From Candidatus Saccharimonadota bacterium (GTDB lineage Bacteria > Patescibacteriota > Saccharimonadia > Saccharimonadales > UBA4665): a stretch of DNA of 46,525 bases. Where the stretch lies: NCBI GenBank assembly GCA_028286385.1, contig JAQBRQ010000030.1, positions 1 to 46,525 on the forward strand, given 5' to 3'. Positions 15,416 to 24,147 of the stretch are shown here, one piece after another. The position numbers were made by a program, and so were the translations under genes. The notes beneath the pieces are model-generated. The model worked only from the letters and a program-made list of their open reading frames with translations. It did no database searches and was not told the origin of the DNA. Numbering within the stretch: position 1 is the stretch's first letter; each line of letters starts with the position of its first letter.

Positions 15416-18400
15416 ATGATGCCACAACGCTACGCAAACAATGGCACTGACATCGCTGATTTCGACGCAGTACGCCTAGCTGTCGCCAGCCCGGAAGACA
15501 TTAAGGACTGGAGCCACGGCGAAGTTCTGAAGCCCGAAACCATCAACTACCGTACTCAGAAACCTGAGCGCGACGGTTTGTTCTGCGAACGAATCTTCGG
15601 ACCAGTCAAAGACATTAATCCGCATGACGCTAAGTACAAGGGCGTTCGCTCTCGTGAAGCCGCAGTCGATAAGAATGGCGAACTTGTTACCCGTTCAATC
15701 GTCCGTCGTGAGCGCATGGGCCACATCCAATTGGCTGTGCCTGTCTCACACATCTGGTTCCTCCGTGGTACGCCAAGCGCCATGGGCCTCTTGCTCGGCC
15801 TGACCGTCAAGAACCTGGAACGCGTCGCTTACTTTGCAAGTTACATCATTAAGACAGTTGATACCGCTAAGCGCGATCAGCTGCTTGCCGATAAAGAAGC
15901 AGAATTTGCAGCTGGCAAAGAAGCCATCAAGCTCCGCTTCGAAAAAGAAGCTGAAGCTGAGGACGCTAACGTCAAGGCGCTTGCCGAAATGCAAACCAAA
16001 GAAACCGAAGAGCTTGCTGAAGCTTTCGACTTCTTCAAGTCCCAGCTTACCGGTTTGAATCCACTAGCGCTCATTAATGAGACTGATTACCGCAACTTGC
16101 CAGACAACCTTCGTAGCTTGGTTACGGTTGGTATGGGTGGTGCCGCGCTTCGCGACCTGCTCGTCTCGGTTAACTTGAAGCAATTAATTGCCGATCTGAC
16201 CGCTGAAGCAGAAGATGCTAAGGGCCAGCGCAAGAAGAAGCTGATGAAGCGCCTTCGCTTGCTGGAAAGCATGGACCGCGCCGGCATCAAACCTTCAAGC
16301 ATGTGCTTGAGCATCCTTCCAGTGATTCCTCCGGATCTTCGCCCGATGGTTCAGCTTACCGGTGGCCGTTTTGCAACCTCAGATCTTAATGACCTTTACC
16401 GACGTGTCATCAACCGTAATAATCGTCTTAAGAAGCTGATGGACCTTAACGCTCCAGAAGTTATCCGCCGCAACGAGCAGCGTATGCTTCAGGAAGCCGT
16501 TGACGCCCTGATCGACAACAACAGCGCCCGCAGTGGTCGTGCTGTAGCCGCTACCGGCCAGCGCCGCCGCCTCAAGTCTTTGAGCGACATGCTCAAGGGT
16601 AAGCAGGGTCGTTTCCGCCAGAACCTTCTTGGTAAGCGCGTTGACTACTCAGGTCGTTCCGTAATCGTTGCTGGTCCTGAACTCAAGATCCACCAGTGTG
16701 GTCTACCAAAGATGATGGCTCTCGAACTATTCAAGCCATTCGTTATTGGTGAGCTCATCGAACAGGAACAAGCTCATAACATTCGTAGCGCCAGCCGCTT
16801 GATCGAAATGGGCGAAACCGTTGTCTGGGATGCTCTCGACGAAGTCATTAAGGGCAAGTACGTTCTTTTGAACCGTGCTCCATCACTTCACCGCTTGAGT
16901 ATCCAGGCTTTCCAACCAGTCCTCATCGAAGGTCGCGCTATTCAGTTGCACCCACTCGTTTGTAAGGGCTTTAACGCCGACTTCGATGGTGACCAAATGG
17001 CCGTTCACTTGCCGCTCAGCGACAAGGCTCAGGCCGAAGCTCGCGACATCATGGCTGCTAACCGCAACCTGTTGAAGCCAGCTGACGGTTCACCGATCTT
17101 GCACATTGAGCAGGATATCGTCCTCGGTTGTTACTACTTAACCTACGAACGCCCGCAGAACGCTGACAAGAAAGTCCGCAACTTCAGTAGCCTCAACGAA
17201 GCCATGATGGCGCTTGATAATAAGAGCATCATGCTGCAAAGCCAGGTCCGCTTACCATTCCGCGGCGAAATCCGTGAAACCACCTTGGGTCGCTTGCTGT
17301 TCAACGAAATCTTCCCAGAAGAATTCCCATTGCAAGACGAAACCATGACCAAGAAGCGCCTGCAAAAGGTAATGGCCAAGGTGTACACTCAGTTCGGCCA
17401 GGAAAAGACCGCCGAAATCGCCGATGACCTTAAAGACCTTGGTTTCTACTACGCAACACTGTCCGGCCTATCAATGGGTATGGGTGACTTCAACCCAATC
17501 AAGGGCATGGACAAAGTGCTCGACGAAGGTGAAGTCCGCTCAGCCGCTATCTCTGACCAATACGATGAAGGTTTCATCACTGATGACGAGCGTCACCGCT
17601 TAATCGTCGACAACTGGACCAAGGTTGAAACCAAAGTCCAAGACATGTTGACCGAACAGATGGTTGGCCAGGACTCATCAATGGCAATCGCTATTAACTC
17701 CGGTGCCCGTGGTAACGTATCGCAGCTGAACAACGCTGTCGGTATGCTCGGTGTCCTCCAGGATGCTGGTGGTAACGTCATTGAACTGCCAATTAAGTCC
17801 GGTTATGTCGCCGGCCTGAACCCGCTCGAATACTTTACCGGTACACGTGGTACCCGTAAGGCGCTCATCGACATCGCCCTTAAAACGGCTGATGCCGGTT
17901 ACCTGACTCGTCGCTTGGTTGACGTATCGCAAGATGTGTTTACGCTCGACGAGGATCTGATCGATCCAGGCTTCGCGATGTTGCGCTCTGATGCTGCTGA
18001 AATCGGTGTGCCATATGGCCAGCGCCTGATTGGCCGCTTCGTAACAGACGCCGTTAAGGGTCACGCTAAGAAGGGTCAACTGATCACTGCCGAAATCGCT
18101 CAAAGCATCGAAGACGATGCTGCGGTTGACGGTCTTAAGATCGCCAGCGCCCTCAGCTGTACCAGTGTCCGTGGTGTTTCTCAGAAGTCATACGGCATCG
18201 ATCCAGCAACCGGTAACCTCGTAGCCGATCACCACCCAATTGGTGTGATTGCTGCCCAGTCTATCGGTGAGCTCGGTACCCAGCTAAGTCTTGACTCTAA
18301 GCACCGTTCCGGTGGTGTTGTCGCCGACAACTCAGCCCAAGGTCTGTCTCGTGTTGAGGAACTCTTCGAAGTTCGTCAGCCAAAGGGCCAAGCCTATCTG

Positions 18401-19282
18401 ACAGAAATCTCCGGTATTGCTAATACCTGGGAAGAAGGTGACCACTACATCGTTCAGGTTACGGCCGACGATAAAGAAAAGGTTACTCTTAAGCTCGGTG
18501 AGCGCAAAGCCCAGATCGCCAGCGGCACCGATGTTGTTGCCGGTGATGTTGTCGCAGCTCTCGAAGATGCTTCTGAGCCACTGATCGCGCCAATGGCCGG
18601 TAAAGCCTCAGTCACTAATAGTGCTGTCGTCATTACGCCGACCAGCCAGAGTGTTGTTCGCTACGAAATCCCAGGCTTTAAGCAGCTACAGATCCAGGAC
18701 GGCGACAAAGTCGTTACTGGTCAGCGCTTAACCAACGGTTCAATCAACCTGCAAGACCTCATGCGTCTGCAAGGTGTTGAAGCTACCCAGCGCTACATCA
18801 TGAACGAAATCCTGAAGATCTTTGCAGGACAGGGTCAAAACGTTGCTGATAAGCACCTTGAGATCATTGTTCGCCAGATGTTCAGCCGCGTTCAAATCGA
18901 AGAAGCTGCTGATAGCGAATTCGTTACCGGTGACGTTGTCAGTAAGCTGGCCGTCGTCGAAGCTAACGACGCGTTAGTCGCCGAAGGCAAGAACCCAGCT
19001 AAGTACGTTCAGTTGCTGCTTGGCATCACCAAGGCCAGCCTGAGCACCGACTCATTCCTGAGTGCCGCATCGTTCCAGGACACCACCCGTGTCCTAATCG
19101 CTGCCGCTACCAGCGGTAAGGTCGACAAGCTGTACGGTCTTAAAGAAAACGTCATCTTGGGTCGCAAGATCCCAGTTGGCACCGGCGCCAAGCGCGACGA
19201 AGATGAGCTGGATGAAGAGCAGGCCGAACTAGCCGCTGAAGCCCAGGTCGTCATCGGCGCAGAGCCAACGGTTGAAGCTTAG
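15416..19282 (+). CDS. rpoC: DNA-directed RNA polymerase subunit beta', lacking zinc-site cysteines
   Basis: Catalytic subunit of RNA polymerase, 1288 residues. The Mg-binding NADFDGDQMAVH motif, the lid/rudder region and the LLNRAPSLHR motif are intact. Three departures stand out. The N-terminal zinc finger cysteines are replaced by Pro69, Asp71, Val84 and Asn87. In the second zinc site only Cys915 remains; Ser922 and Ser925 replace the CxxC pair. The trigger-loop motif TMRTFH reads SLDSKH (residues 958-963), keeping only the His. The bridge helix is GTRKALIDIALKTADAGYL, also with changes. The frame is otherwise intact and clearly functional in sequence. It is co-transcribed with rpoB; rpsL follows behind its own promoter. 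Confidence 0.98.
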   Translation: MMPQRYANNGTDIADFDAVRLAVASPEDIKDWSHGEVLKPETINYRTQKPERDGLFCERIFGPVKDINPHDAKYKGVRSREAAVDKNGELVTRSIVRRERMGHIQLAVPVSHIWFLRGTPSAMGLLLGLTVKNLERVAYFASYIIKTVDTAKRDQLLADKEAEFAAGKEAIKLRFEKEAEAEDANVKALAEMQTKETEELAEAFDFFKSQLTGLNPLALINETDYRNLPDNLRSLVTVGMGGAALRDLLVSVNLKQLIADLTAEAEDAKGQRKKKLMKRLRLLESMDRAGIKPSSMCLSILPVIPPDLRPMVQLTGGRFATSDLNDLYRRVINRNNRLKKLMDLNAPEVIRRNEQRMLQEAVDALIDNNSARSGRAVAATGQRRRLKSLSDMLKGKQGRFRQNLLGKRVDYSGRSVIVAGPELKIHQCGLPKMMALELFKPFVIGELIEQEQAHNIRSASRLIEMGETVVWDALDEVIKGKYVLLNRAPSLHRLSIQAFQPVLIEGRAIQLHPLVCKGFNADFDGDQMAVHLPLSDKAQAEARDIMAANRNLLKPADGSPILHIEQDIVLGCYYLTYERPQNADKKVRNFSSLNEAMMALDNKSIMLQSQVRLPFRGEIRETTLGRLLFNEIFPEEFPLQDETMTKKRLQKVMAKVYTQFGQEKTAEIADDLKDLGFYYATLSGLSMGMGDFNPIKGMDKVLDEGEVRSAAISDQYDEGFITDDERHRLIVDNWTKVETKVQDMLTEQMVGQDSSMAIAINSGARGNVSQLNNAVGMLGVLQDAGGNVIELPIKSGYVAGLNPLEYFTGTRGTRKALIDIALKTADAGYLTRRLVDVSQDVFTLDEDLIDPGFAMLRSDAAEIGVPYGQRLIGRFVTDAVKGHAKKGQLITAEIAQSIEDDAAVDGLKIASALSCTSVRGVSQKSYGIDPATGNLVADHHPIGVIAAQSIGELGTQLSLDSKHRSGGVVADNSAQGLSRVEELFEVRQPKGQAYLTEISGIANTWEEGDHYIVQVTADDKEKVTLKLGERKAQIASGTDVVAGDVVAALEDASEPLIAPMAGKASVTNSAVVITPTSQSVVRYEIPGFKQLQIQDGDKVVTGQRLTNGSINLQDLMRLQGVEATQRYIMNEILKIFAGQGQNVADKHLEIIVRQMFSRVQIEEAADSEFVTGDVVSKLAVVEANDALVAEGKNPAKYVQLLLGITKASLSTDSFLSAASFQDTTRVLIAAATSGKVDKLYGLKENVILGRKIPVGTGAKRDEDELDEEQAELAAEAQVVIGAEPTVEA

Positions 19283-19300
19283 GCTTAAACCTGTTACAAT
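19272..19300 (+). promoter_or_regulatory. str operon (rpsL-rpsG) promoter
   Basis: TTGAAG (19272-19277), a 17-nt spacer and TACAAT (19295-19300) overlap the end of rpoC. The start near 19307 leaves a 78-nt leader with a small hairpin (GGAAT/ATTCC around 19331-19346) and AAGGAG at 19374-19379. Confidence 0.65.
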
Positions 19301-19384
19301 AGAACTATCAACTAAGTAGTCCGAGCCGTTGGAATTGGCATATTCCCTCGCAGCAGCAGATTACAGATCCGATAAGGAGCAATA

Positions 19385-19798
19385 ATGCCAACAATCAATC
19401 AACTCGTGCGCAAGCCACGCACCAAGGCCTCGCCTAAGAGCAAGTCGCCTGCCATGCAACGCGTCACGAACAACTTAAAGACCAAGAACTACGAGAAGCC
19501 AGCGCCTTTCAAGCGCGGTGTCTGTGTTAAGGTCACCACTAAAACACCAAAGAAGCCTAACTCCGCTTTGCGTAAGGTTGCCCGTGTGCGCCTGAGCAAT
19601 GGTTACGAAGTTTGGGCTTACATTGGTGGTGAAGGTCACAACCTACAAGAGCACGCCGTCGTATTAGTGCGCGGTGGCCGCGTAAAAGACCTTCCAGGTG
19701 TTCGTTACCACATCGTCCGTGGTAGCCTCGACCTCCAAGGTGTCCAGAACCGTAAGCAGGGCCGCTCCAAGTACGGTACCAAGAAAGAGAGCAACTAA
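19385..19798 (+). CDS. rpsL: Ribosomal protein uS12
   Basis: Small-subunit protein at the decoding centre, 137 residues. The family N-terminus [11 protein letters not shown], the streptomycin-region motif [16 protein letters not shown] and the [15 protein letters not shown] loop are all present, with the wild-type lysines expected of a streptomycin-sensitive form. It heads the str operon; rpsG begins within its stop codon (TAATG). Confidence 0.98.
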   Translation: MPTINQLVRKPRTKASPKSKSPAMQRVTNNLKTKNYEKPAPFKRGVCVKVTTKTPKKPNSALRKVARVRLSNGYEVWAYIGGEGHNLQEHAVVLVRGGRVKDLPGVRYHIVRGSLDLQGVQNRKQGRSKYGTKKESN

Positions 19799-20277
19799 TG
19801 CCACGCAAAAAGACCGCCTCACTAGTTCGCGATATTCCAGCTGACCGTATTTACGGCAGCGTACCACTGCAACGCCTTATTAACCGCGTTATGCTTAACG
19901 GTAAGAAGCAAATTGCAGAACGCCTGGTTTACGGTGGCTTACTCAAAGCAGCCGATAAGCTCAAAGTAGAAAACCCTATCGAAGTATTCGATACTGCGTA
20001 CAAAAACATCCAGCCACACGTCGAGACTCGTTCTCGCCGTGTCGGTGGTGCAAACTACCAGATTCCTTTCGAAGTTAAAGGTCAGCGCCAAAGTCACCTG
20101 ACCGCCATGTGGTTCGTAGCTGCTTGCCGTGCCCGCAAAGGCATGAGCATGCAAGATCGCATCGCTGCTGAACTCGTCGACGCCTACAACGGCCAAGGCG
20201 CAGCAGTCAAGAAGCGTGAAGACGTAACCAAGATGGCCGACGCTAACCGTGCCTTCGCACACTTCGCCCGAACATAA
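19798..20277 (+). CDS. rpsG: Ribosomal protein uS7
   Basis: Primary 16S rRNA-binding protein that organises the 3' head domain and contacts E-site tRNA; 159 residues. Recognised by PRKKTASLVRDIPADRIYGS at the N-terminus, the VMLNGKKQIAERLVYGG segment and VETRSRRVGGANYQIPFEV. It overlaps the rpsL stop by one base, so translation is coupled. In many bacteria fusA follows directly; here two orphan genes intervene. Confidence 0.98.
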   Translation: MPRKKTASLVRDIPADRIYGSVPLQRLINRVMLNGKKQIAERLVYGGLLKAADKLKVENPIEVFDTAYKNIQPHVETRSRRVGGANYQIPFEVKGQRQSHLTAMWFVAACRARKGMSMQDRIAAELVDAYNGQGAAVKKREDVTKMADANRAFAHFART

Positions 20278-20315
20278 GGAAGGGGTTCCGAGTTCACCCT
20301 GAACAGGTAAAGGAA

Positions 20316-20603
20316 ATGGAACAATCTCCTGCCTACTGTGAAGAAATTGGCGCTATCTGTAATTACCGTCGCGCGTGCGTTAATAGAAACGTAAAAGCTC
20401 GTGAAGCGGTAGATGAACAGATGGCGTTTCGAGACCCATCCAGTAAGTTTGCCGGCTTTTTTAGAACGCTAGTCGCTGGCCATCTTTTCTTGCAAGACGA
20501 CCAATTCATGTTACTTAAAAACGAGCTAGCTATAACAGATGCATTGGTGGCACTTAACTGCAATCGAGAATGCATAGTGCAAGAGGCAATGGGTCATAAG
20601 TAA
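20316..20603 (+). CDS. Hypothetical cysteine-containing small protein
   Basis: A 95-residue protein with no recognised family. It has five cysteines: three in the first 21 residues (YCEEIGAICNYRRAC) and two near the end (LNCNREC). Their spacing could bind a metal but matches no known finger. The middle is amphipathic and helical. An AAAGGA sequence precedes the ATG by about 5 nt. It lies 38 nt after rpsG, so it may be the last gene of the str transcript. Confidence 0.7.
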   Translation: MEQSPAYCEEIGAICNYRRACVNRNVKAREAVDEQMAFRDPSSKFAGFFRTLVAGHLFLQDDQFMLLKNELAITDALVALNCNRECIVQEAMGHK

Positions 20604-20645
20604 TAGGTTTGTGTTTTCGTCAAGCCTGGGCTACAGTGTGAGCTA

Positions 20646-20651
20646 TATAGT
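20646..20651 (+). promoter_or_regulatory. -10 box before the orphan gene at 20675
   Basis: TATAGT is followed by a 17-nt leader containing GGAGG (20663-20667). No clear -35 box is seen. Confidence 0.4.
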
Positions 20652-20674
20652 ACTACTTGAATGGAGGCGACCAG

Positions 20675-21295
20675 ATGGCGGCAGAAACACACGGCAACGA
20701 CCCACAACTCCCACCACTATCTTATATTCCGCTACCGCAACTGCGGCAATTCCCGCCTGAGGGGGCGGTGTATCCAATGGAAAAGTTTACTGGTGAACAG
20801 AGGGGCAATTATGAGTTTCCAGATGACTTTAGACTGCCGAATCTCTGCGACAGCTGCCCGCTAAGTGCAACTATGCCAAAGCAGCGCATAGCTCGTGTTA
20901 GTGGCTTGCAGCACTACAATATACAAGATACGTATGTAACCAACATGGCTGGCTCAACATCTTTGGTGCTGTTAATGCATGATGCTGTTTTGCTCGATGT
21001 AGAGCCAGTAGTTTTAGGCGAATTGCCAATCACTAGCCCGTTTTCGGTAGAACATGAGAGCCCGACATCTCAAGTACTAGGTGGCATGCATAATAGGGCC
21101 CGTGCCTGTCAAGGAAGTATCGTTCGAAGCGGTTTGGCAGCCCGTTTACTGAGAAGAACTGGCGTTACGTGCCGGCAGTTCCCAACAGTGTCAGAGTATA
21201 ACCGCCGGGCATCACGCAATGCCTTGGGTCAAATGCTGCGCTTCGAGCAGGCTGATTTAACCGACGAATATACCGCGGTTGTTCCAAGGTTGTAG
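20675..21295 (+). CDS. Hypothetical protein with CxxC motif
   Basis: A 206-residue protein of unknown family. The N-terminal about 40 residues are Pro-rich. A CDSCPLS motif follows near residue 52, then a probably beta-rich section with a hydrophobic stretch (STSLVLLMHDAVLLDVEPVVL), then a basic segment GGMHNRARACQGS ... RLLRRTGVTCRQ. The four cysteines could form a metal site. The frame extends to a TTG at 20657, but the ATG at 20675 is preferred because GGAGG lies 7 nt upstream. It separates rpsG from fusA and uses rare Arg and Ile codons that neighbouring ribosomal genes avoid. Confidence 0.72.
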   Translation: MAAETHGNDPQLPPLSYIPLPQLRQFPPEGAVYPMEKFTGEQRGNYEFPDDFRLPNLCDSCPLSATMPKQRIARVSGLQHYNIQDTYVTNMAGSTSLVLLMHDAVLLDVEPVVLGELPITSPFSVEHESPTSQVLGGMHNRARACQGSIVRSGLAARLLRRTGVTCRQFPTVSEYNRRASRNALGQMLRFEQADLTDEYTAVVPRL

Positions 21296-21354
21296 ATTTG
21301 CTCTATATGGGGTACAATATTGTTATCACGTGAGCGTATTTGCCGCTCATTTTT
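21290..21354 (+). promoter_or_regulatory. fusA promoter and early terminator-like hairpin
   Basis: TTGTAG (21290-21295), 17 nt and TACAAT (21313-21318) form the promoter; transcription should start near 21325. Directly after it, TGAGCG (21331-21336) and CGCTCA (21344-21349) form a 6-bp stem with a 7-nt loop followed by five T's (21350-21354). The hairpin lies inside the leader, so it could attenuate fusA, or it may simply end upstream transcription. Confidence 0.55.
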
Positions 21355-21395
21355 AATGTAAACAGCTTAATCGACATAAGGAAAACTGAACTATC

Positions 21396-23489
21396 ATGGC
21401 AGCAGCAACCAAGAAAACAGCAATGGACAAAATTCGTAACATGGGTATTATCGCGCATATTGATGCCGGTAAGACCACGACCACCGAAGGCATTTTGTAC
21501 CGCACCGGCTTGAAGCACAAAATTGGTGCCGTTCACGAAGGTGAAACTACCACAGACTTCATGGAGCAGGAACGCGAACGTGGTATTACCATCGCTTCGG
21601 CCGCTGTTACGACTTACTGGAAAGACCATCAGGTCAACATTATTGATACGCCAGGGCACATCGACTTCACCGTAGAAGTTGAGCGTTCATTGCGCGTGCT
21701 TGATGGTGCCTGTGTTGTCTTCGACGGTAAAATGGGTGTCGAATCCCAGTCAGAAACTGTTTGGCGCCAAGCAGACAAGTACAAAGTCCCTCGTATCTGT
21801 TTCATCAACAAGATCAACCAGACCGGCGGCGACTTCTACAAGTCTCTCGACACTATTCATGCCCGTCTTTCTAAGCGCGCATTCCCAATCCACCTGCCTA
21901 TCGGCTTTGAGCAGAGCATCAACGGTATCGTTGACCTGATTGCTATGAAGGCTTACACCTACAAAGACTTTACCGACCACGAACTGGTTGAGGGCGAAAT
22001 CCCTGAAGACATGATGGATCAGGTTAAGAAGTACCGCTCACTGCTTATCGAAAACGCTGTTGCCGAAGACGAAGCTATGCTCGAAAAGTACTTCGAAGTT
22101 GGCGAAGAAGGCCTCACAGTCGAAGACATCAACCACGCTGTTCGTACCGCTGTCCTAACTGGCGCATTCTACGCGGTCACCGGTGGCGATGGCCGTGGTG
22201 TTATTGTCGAAAAGGTCCTCGACGCTGTCAACGACTTCTTGCCAAGCCCACTCGATCGTGGTTCAACTTGGGGCACACATCCAAAGACTGGCGATAAAGT
22301 CGAGCGCAAGCCGGCCGAAGATCAGCCGTTCAGTGGCTTGGCCTTTAAGATCGCGACTGACCCATTCGTTGGTAAGCTGGCTTACTTCCGTGTTTACTCC
22401 GGTACGCTGGCTTCCGGTTCGTATGTTCTTAACAGTTCAACCGGCGAAAAAGAGCGCGTTGGCCGTATCGTTCGTATGCAAGCTGACAAGCGTGAAGACG
22501 TTACCGAAGTTGGCGCTGGCGACATTGCCGCTATTGTGGGCCTCAAGGGCACAACCACCGGTAACACGCTATCTGACCTGACCAACCCGATCGTTCTGGA
22601 AAGCATTACTTTCCCAGAGCCTCCAGTGTCTATCGCTATCGAGCCTAAGACCAAAGCCGACCAAGAGAAGATGAGCATTGCTATGCAGCGCCTCGCCGAG
22701 GAAGACCCTACCTTCCGCATCAATGTCGATGACGAAACCGGCCAGACCATCATCAGTGGTATGGGTGAGCTTCACCTCGAAATCATTGTTGACCGCATGA
22801 AGCGCGAATTTAGCGTCGAAGCAAACGTCGGACAGCCACAGGTTGCTTACCGCGAAACCATCCGCAAGGAAGGTGTCGAAGTCCAAGGCAAGTTCGTCCG
22901 CCAATCCGGTGGTCGTGGTCAGTACGGTGACGTTTGGATCCGTGTTAGCCCTAACGAAGAAGGCGAAGGCTTTAAGTTCGTCAACTCCATCAAGGGTGGC
23001 GTTGTCCCAACTGAGTACATCAAGCCAGTCGAACAGGGTATTAAAGAGGCTATGGCCAACGGTGTTATCGCCGGCTACCCAGTGGTTGACGTTGTCGCTG
23101 AACTTTACGATGGCAGCTACCACGATGTCGACTCCAACGAAATGGCCTTTAAGATTGCTGGCTCATTAGCTCTCCAAGAAGGTGTTAAGAAAGCTGGTCC
23201 AGTCCTGCTCGAGCCTGTCATGAAAGTCGTCGTTGTAACCCCAGAAGAATTCATGGGTGAAGTTATCGGAGCCCTCAACTCCAAGCGCGGCCGCATCGAA
23301 ACTATGGAAGATCTGTCCGCCGGCATCAAGGAAATTACTTCTTTCGTGCCACTCGGTGAAATGTTCGGTTATACCACCGATCTCCGCAGCTCAACCCAAG
23401 GTCGCGCCAGCTCAAGTATGGAGCTCGACCACTACGCTGATGTGCCAAACCACGTGGCTGAAGCCATCATTGCCAAGAACGCCAAATAG
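21396..23489 (+). CDS. fusA: Translation elongation factor G
   Basis: GTPase that drives ribosomal translocation and, with recycling factor, subunit splitting. The 697-residue protein has the P-loop AHIDAGKTTT, switch II DTPGHIDFTVEVERS, NKINQ in place of the usual NKMD, and all five EF-G domains, ending with FVPLGEMFGYTTDLRSSTQGRA. The asparagine-lysine base-recognition motif is therefore conservatively changed. It has its own promoter and leader rather than being co-transcribed with rpsG. Start and length fit the family. Confidence 0.98.
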   Translation: MAAATKKTAMDKIRNMGIIAHIDAGKTTTTEGILYRTGLKHKIGAVHEGETTTDFMEQERERGITIASAAVTTYWKDHQVNIIDTPGHIDFTVEVERSLRVLDGACVVFDGKMGVESQSETVWRQADKYKVPRICFINKINQTGGDFYKSLDTIHARLSKRAFPIHLPIGFEQSINGIVDLIAMKAYTYKDFTDHELVEGEIPEDMMDQVKKYRSLLIENAVAEDEAMLEKYFEVGEEGLTVEDINHAVRTAVLTGAFYAVTGGDGRGVIVEKVLDAVNDFLPSPLDRGSTWGTHPKTGDKVERKPAEDQPFSGLAFKIATDPFVGKLAYFRVYSGTLASGSYVLNSSTGEKERVGRIVRMQADKREDVTEVGAGDIAAIVGLKGTTTGNTLSDLTNPIVLESITFPEPPVSIAIEPKTKADQEKMSIAMQRLAEEDPTFRINVDDETGQTIISGMGELHLEIIVDRMKREFSVEANVGQPQVAYRETIRKEGVEVQGKFVRQSGGRGQYGDVWIRVSPNEEGEGFKFVNSIKGGVVPTEYIKPVEQGIKEAMANGVIAGYPVVDVVAELYDGSYHDVDSNEMAFKIAGSLALQEGVKKAGPVLLEPVMKVVVVTPEEFMGEVIGALNSKRGRIETMEDLSAGIKEITSFVPLGEMFGYTTDLRSSTQGRASSSMELDHYADVPNHVAEAIIAKNAK

Positions 23490-23517
23490 TTGACACTGTT
23501 CGCAATTACACTATAAT
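23490..23517 (+). promoter_or_regulatory. Strong promoter of a leaderless orphan gene
   Basis: TTGACA (23490-23495), a 16-nt spacer and TATAAT (23512-23517), beginning in the last base after the fusA stop. The expected start (23524) is 3 nt before the ATG at 23527. Confidence 0.8.
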
Positions 23518-23526
23518 AATTTGCAA

Positions 23527-24003
23527 ATGGGAGACCACGAACAAGCAGCGCAGACCCGAGCGCAAATAATTGCCGAATTGTCCGCAGTAGATCACTTTGC
23601 TACTCCAACACTTTTGGGCTTGGCAGCCCAGTTTGTCGATAAAACAGAAACAATGCGGCAAGACCGAGTCTTTAGAAATTTCAACGCGTCGGTTGTGCAG
23701 TATGATTGTGAGACTATCACGGCTACAAACAGGGCTGAGCGTGCTCTGTCAATGGCCAAACTCGCTACAAAGGCCGTAATTCCATTAGTGTTCTGCACAC
23801 CAGCTTTCGGCAAACGTCATAGGGCAAAACAGGAATTTGAGCAGCAACTACATGAAGAGCACAGCGAAGTTTGGAAACCATCAGTCACTACCTCAGTGAC
23901 TGGTTTAGCTGAGGTCTATAGACTCAAGCACGAACCGATCGAGTACGCCTACGCCATTCTTAATATGTATGCCACAAAGCAACAATCTAGGCCAAGCGCA
24001 TAA
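23527..24003 (+). CDS. Hypothetical protein, leaderless transcript
   Basis: A 158-residue, mostly alpha-helical soluble protein that I do not recognise. It has an acidic helical N-terminus (GDHEQAAQTRAQIIAEL), a central Ala/Leu-rich helix (LSMAKLATKAVIPLVF) that is barely hydrophobic enough for a membrane segment, and a basic middle (GKRHRAKQEFEQQ). The ATG at 23527 is preferred to the TTG at 23521 because the consensus promoter places the transcription start at about 23524. It stands alone between fusA and tuf. Confidence 0.72.
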   Translation: MGDHEQAAQTRAQIIAELSAVDHFATPTLLGLAAQFVDKTETMRQDRVFRNFNASVVQYDCETITATNRAERALSMAKLATKAVIPLVFCTPAFGKRHRAKQEFEQQLHEEHSEVWKPSVTTSVTGLAEVYRLKHEPIEYAYAILNMYATKQQSRPSA

Positions 24004-24028
24004 TAATTGATCGTGCGAGCTTTGACTC

Positions 24029-24057
24029 TTTACAAACTGTAAATTCTTCCCTATACT
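24029..24057 (+). promoter_or_regulatory. tuf promoter
   Basis: TTTACA (24029-24034), a 17-nt spacer and TATACT (24052-24057). Transcription should start near 24064, leaving an 84-nt leader with AAGGAG 9 nt before the ATG. The rest of 24004-24147 holds no gene. Confidence 0.7.
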
Positions 24058-24147
24058 ATCTTCGGTAACTTGTGTGAGCTCTACTATTCTCATGCAAAAG
24101 ACAATTTAAAACGTTATTTATAAATAGCTAACTAAGGAGCAATACTA

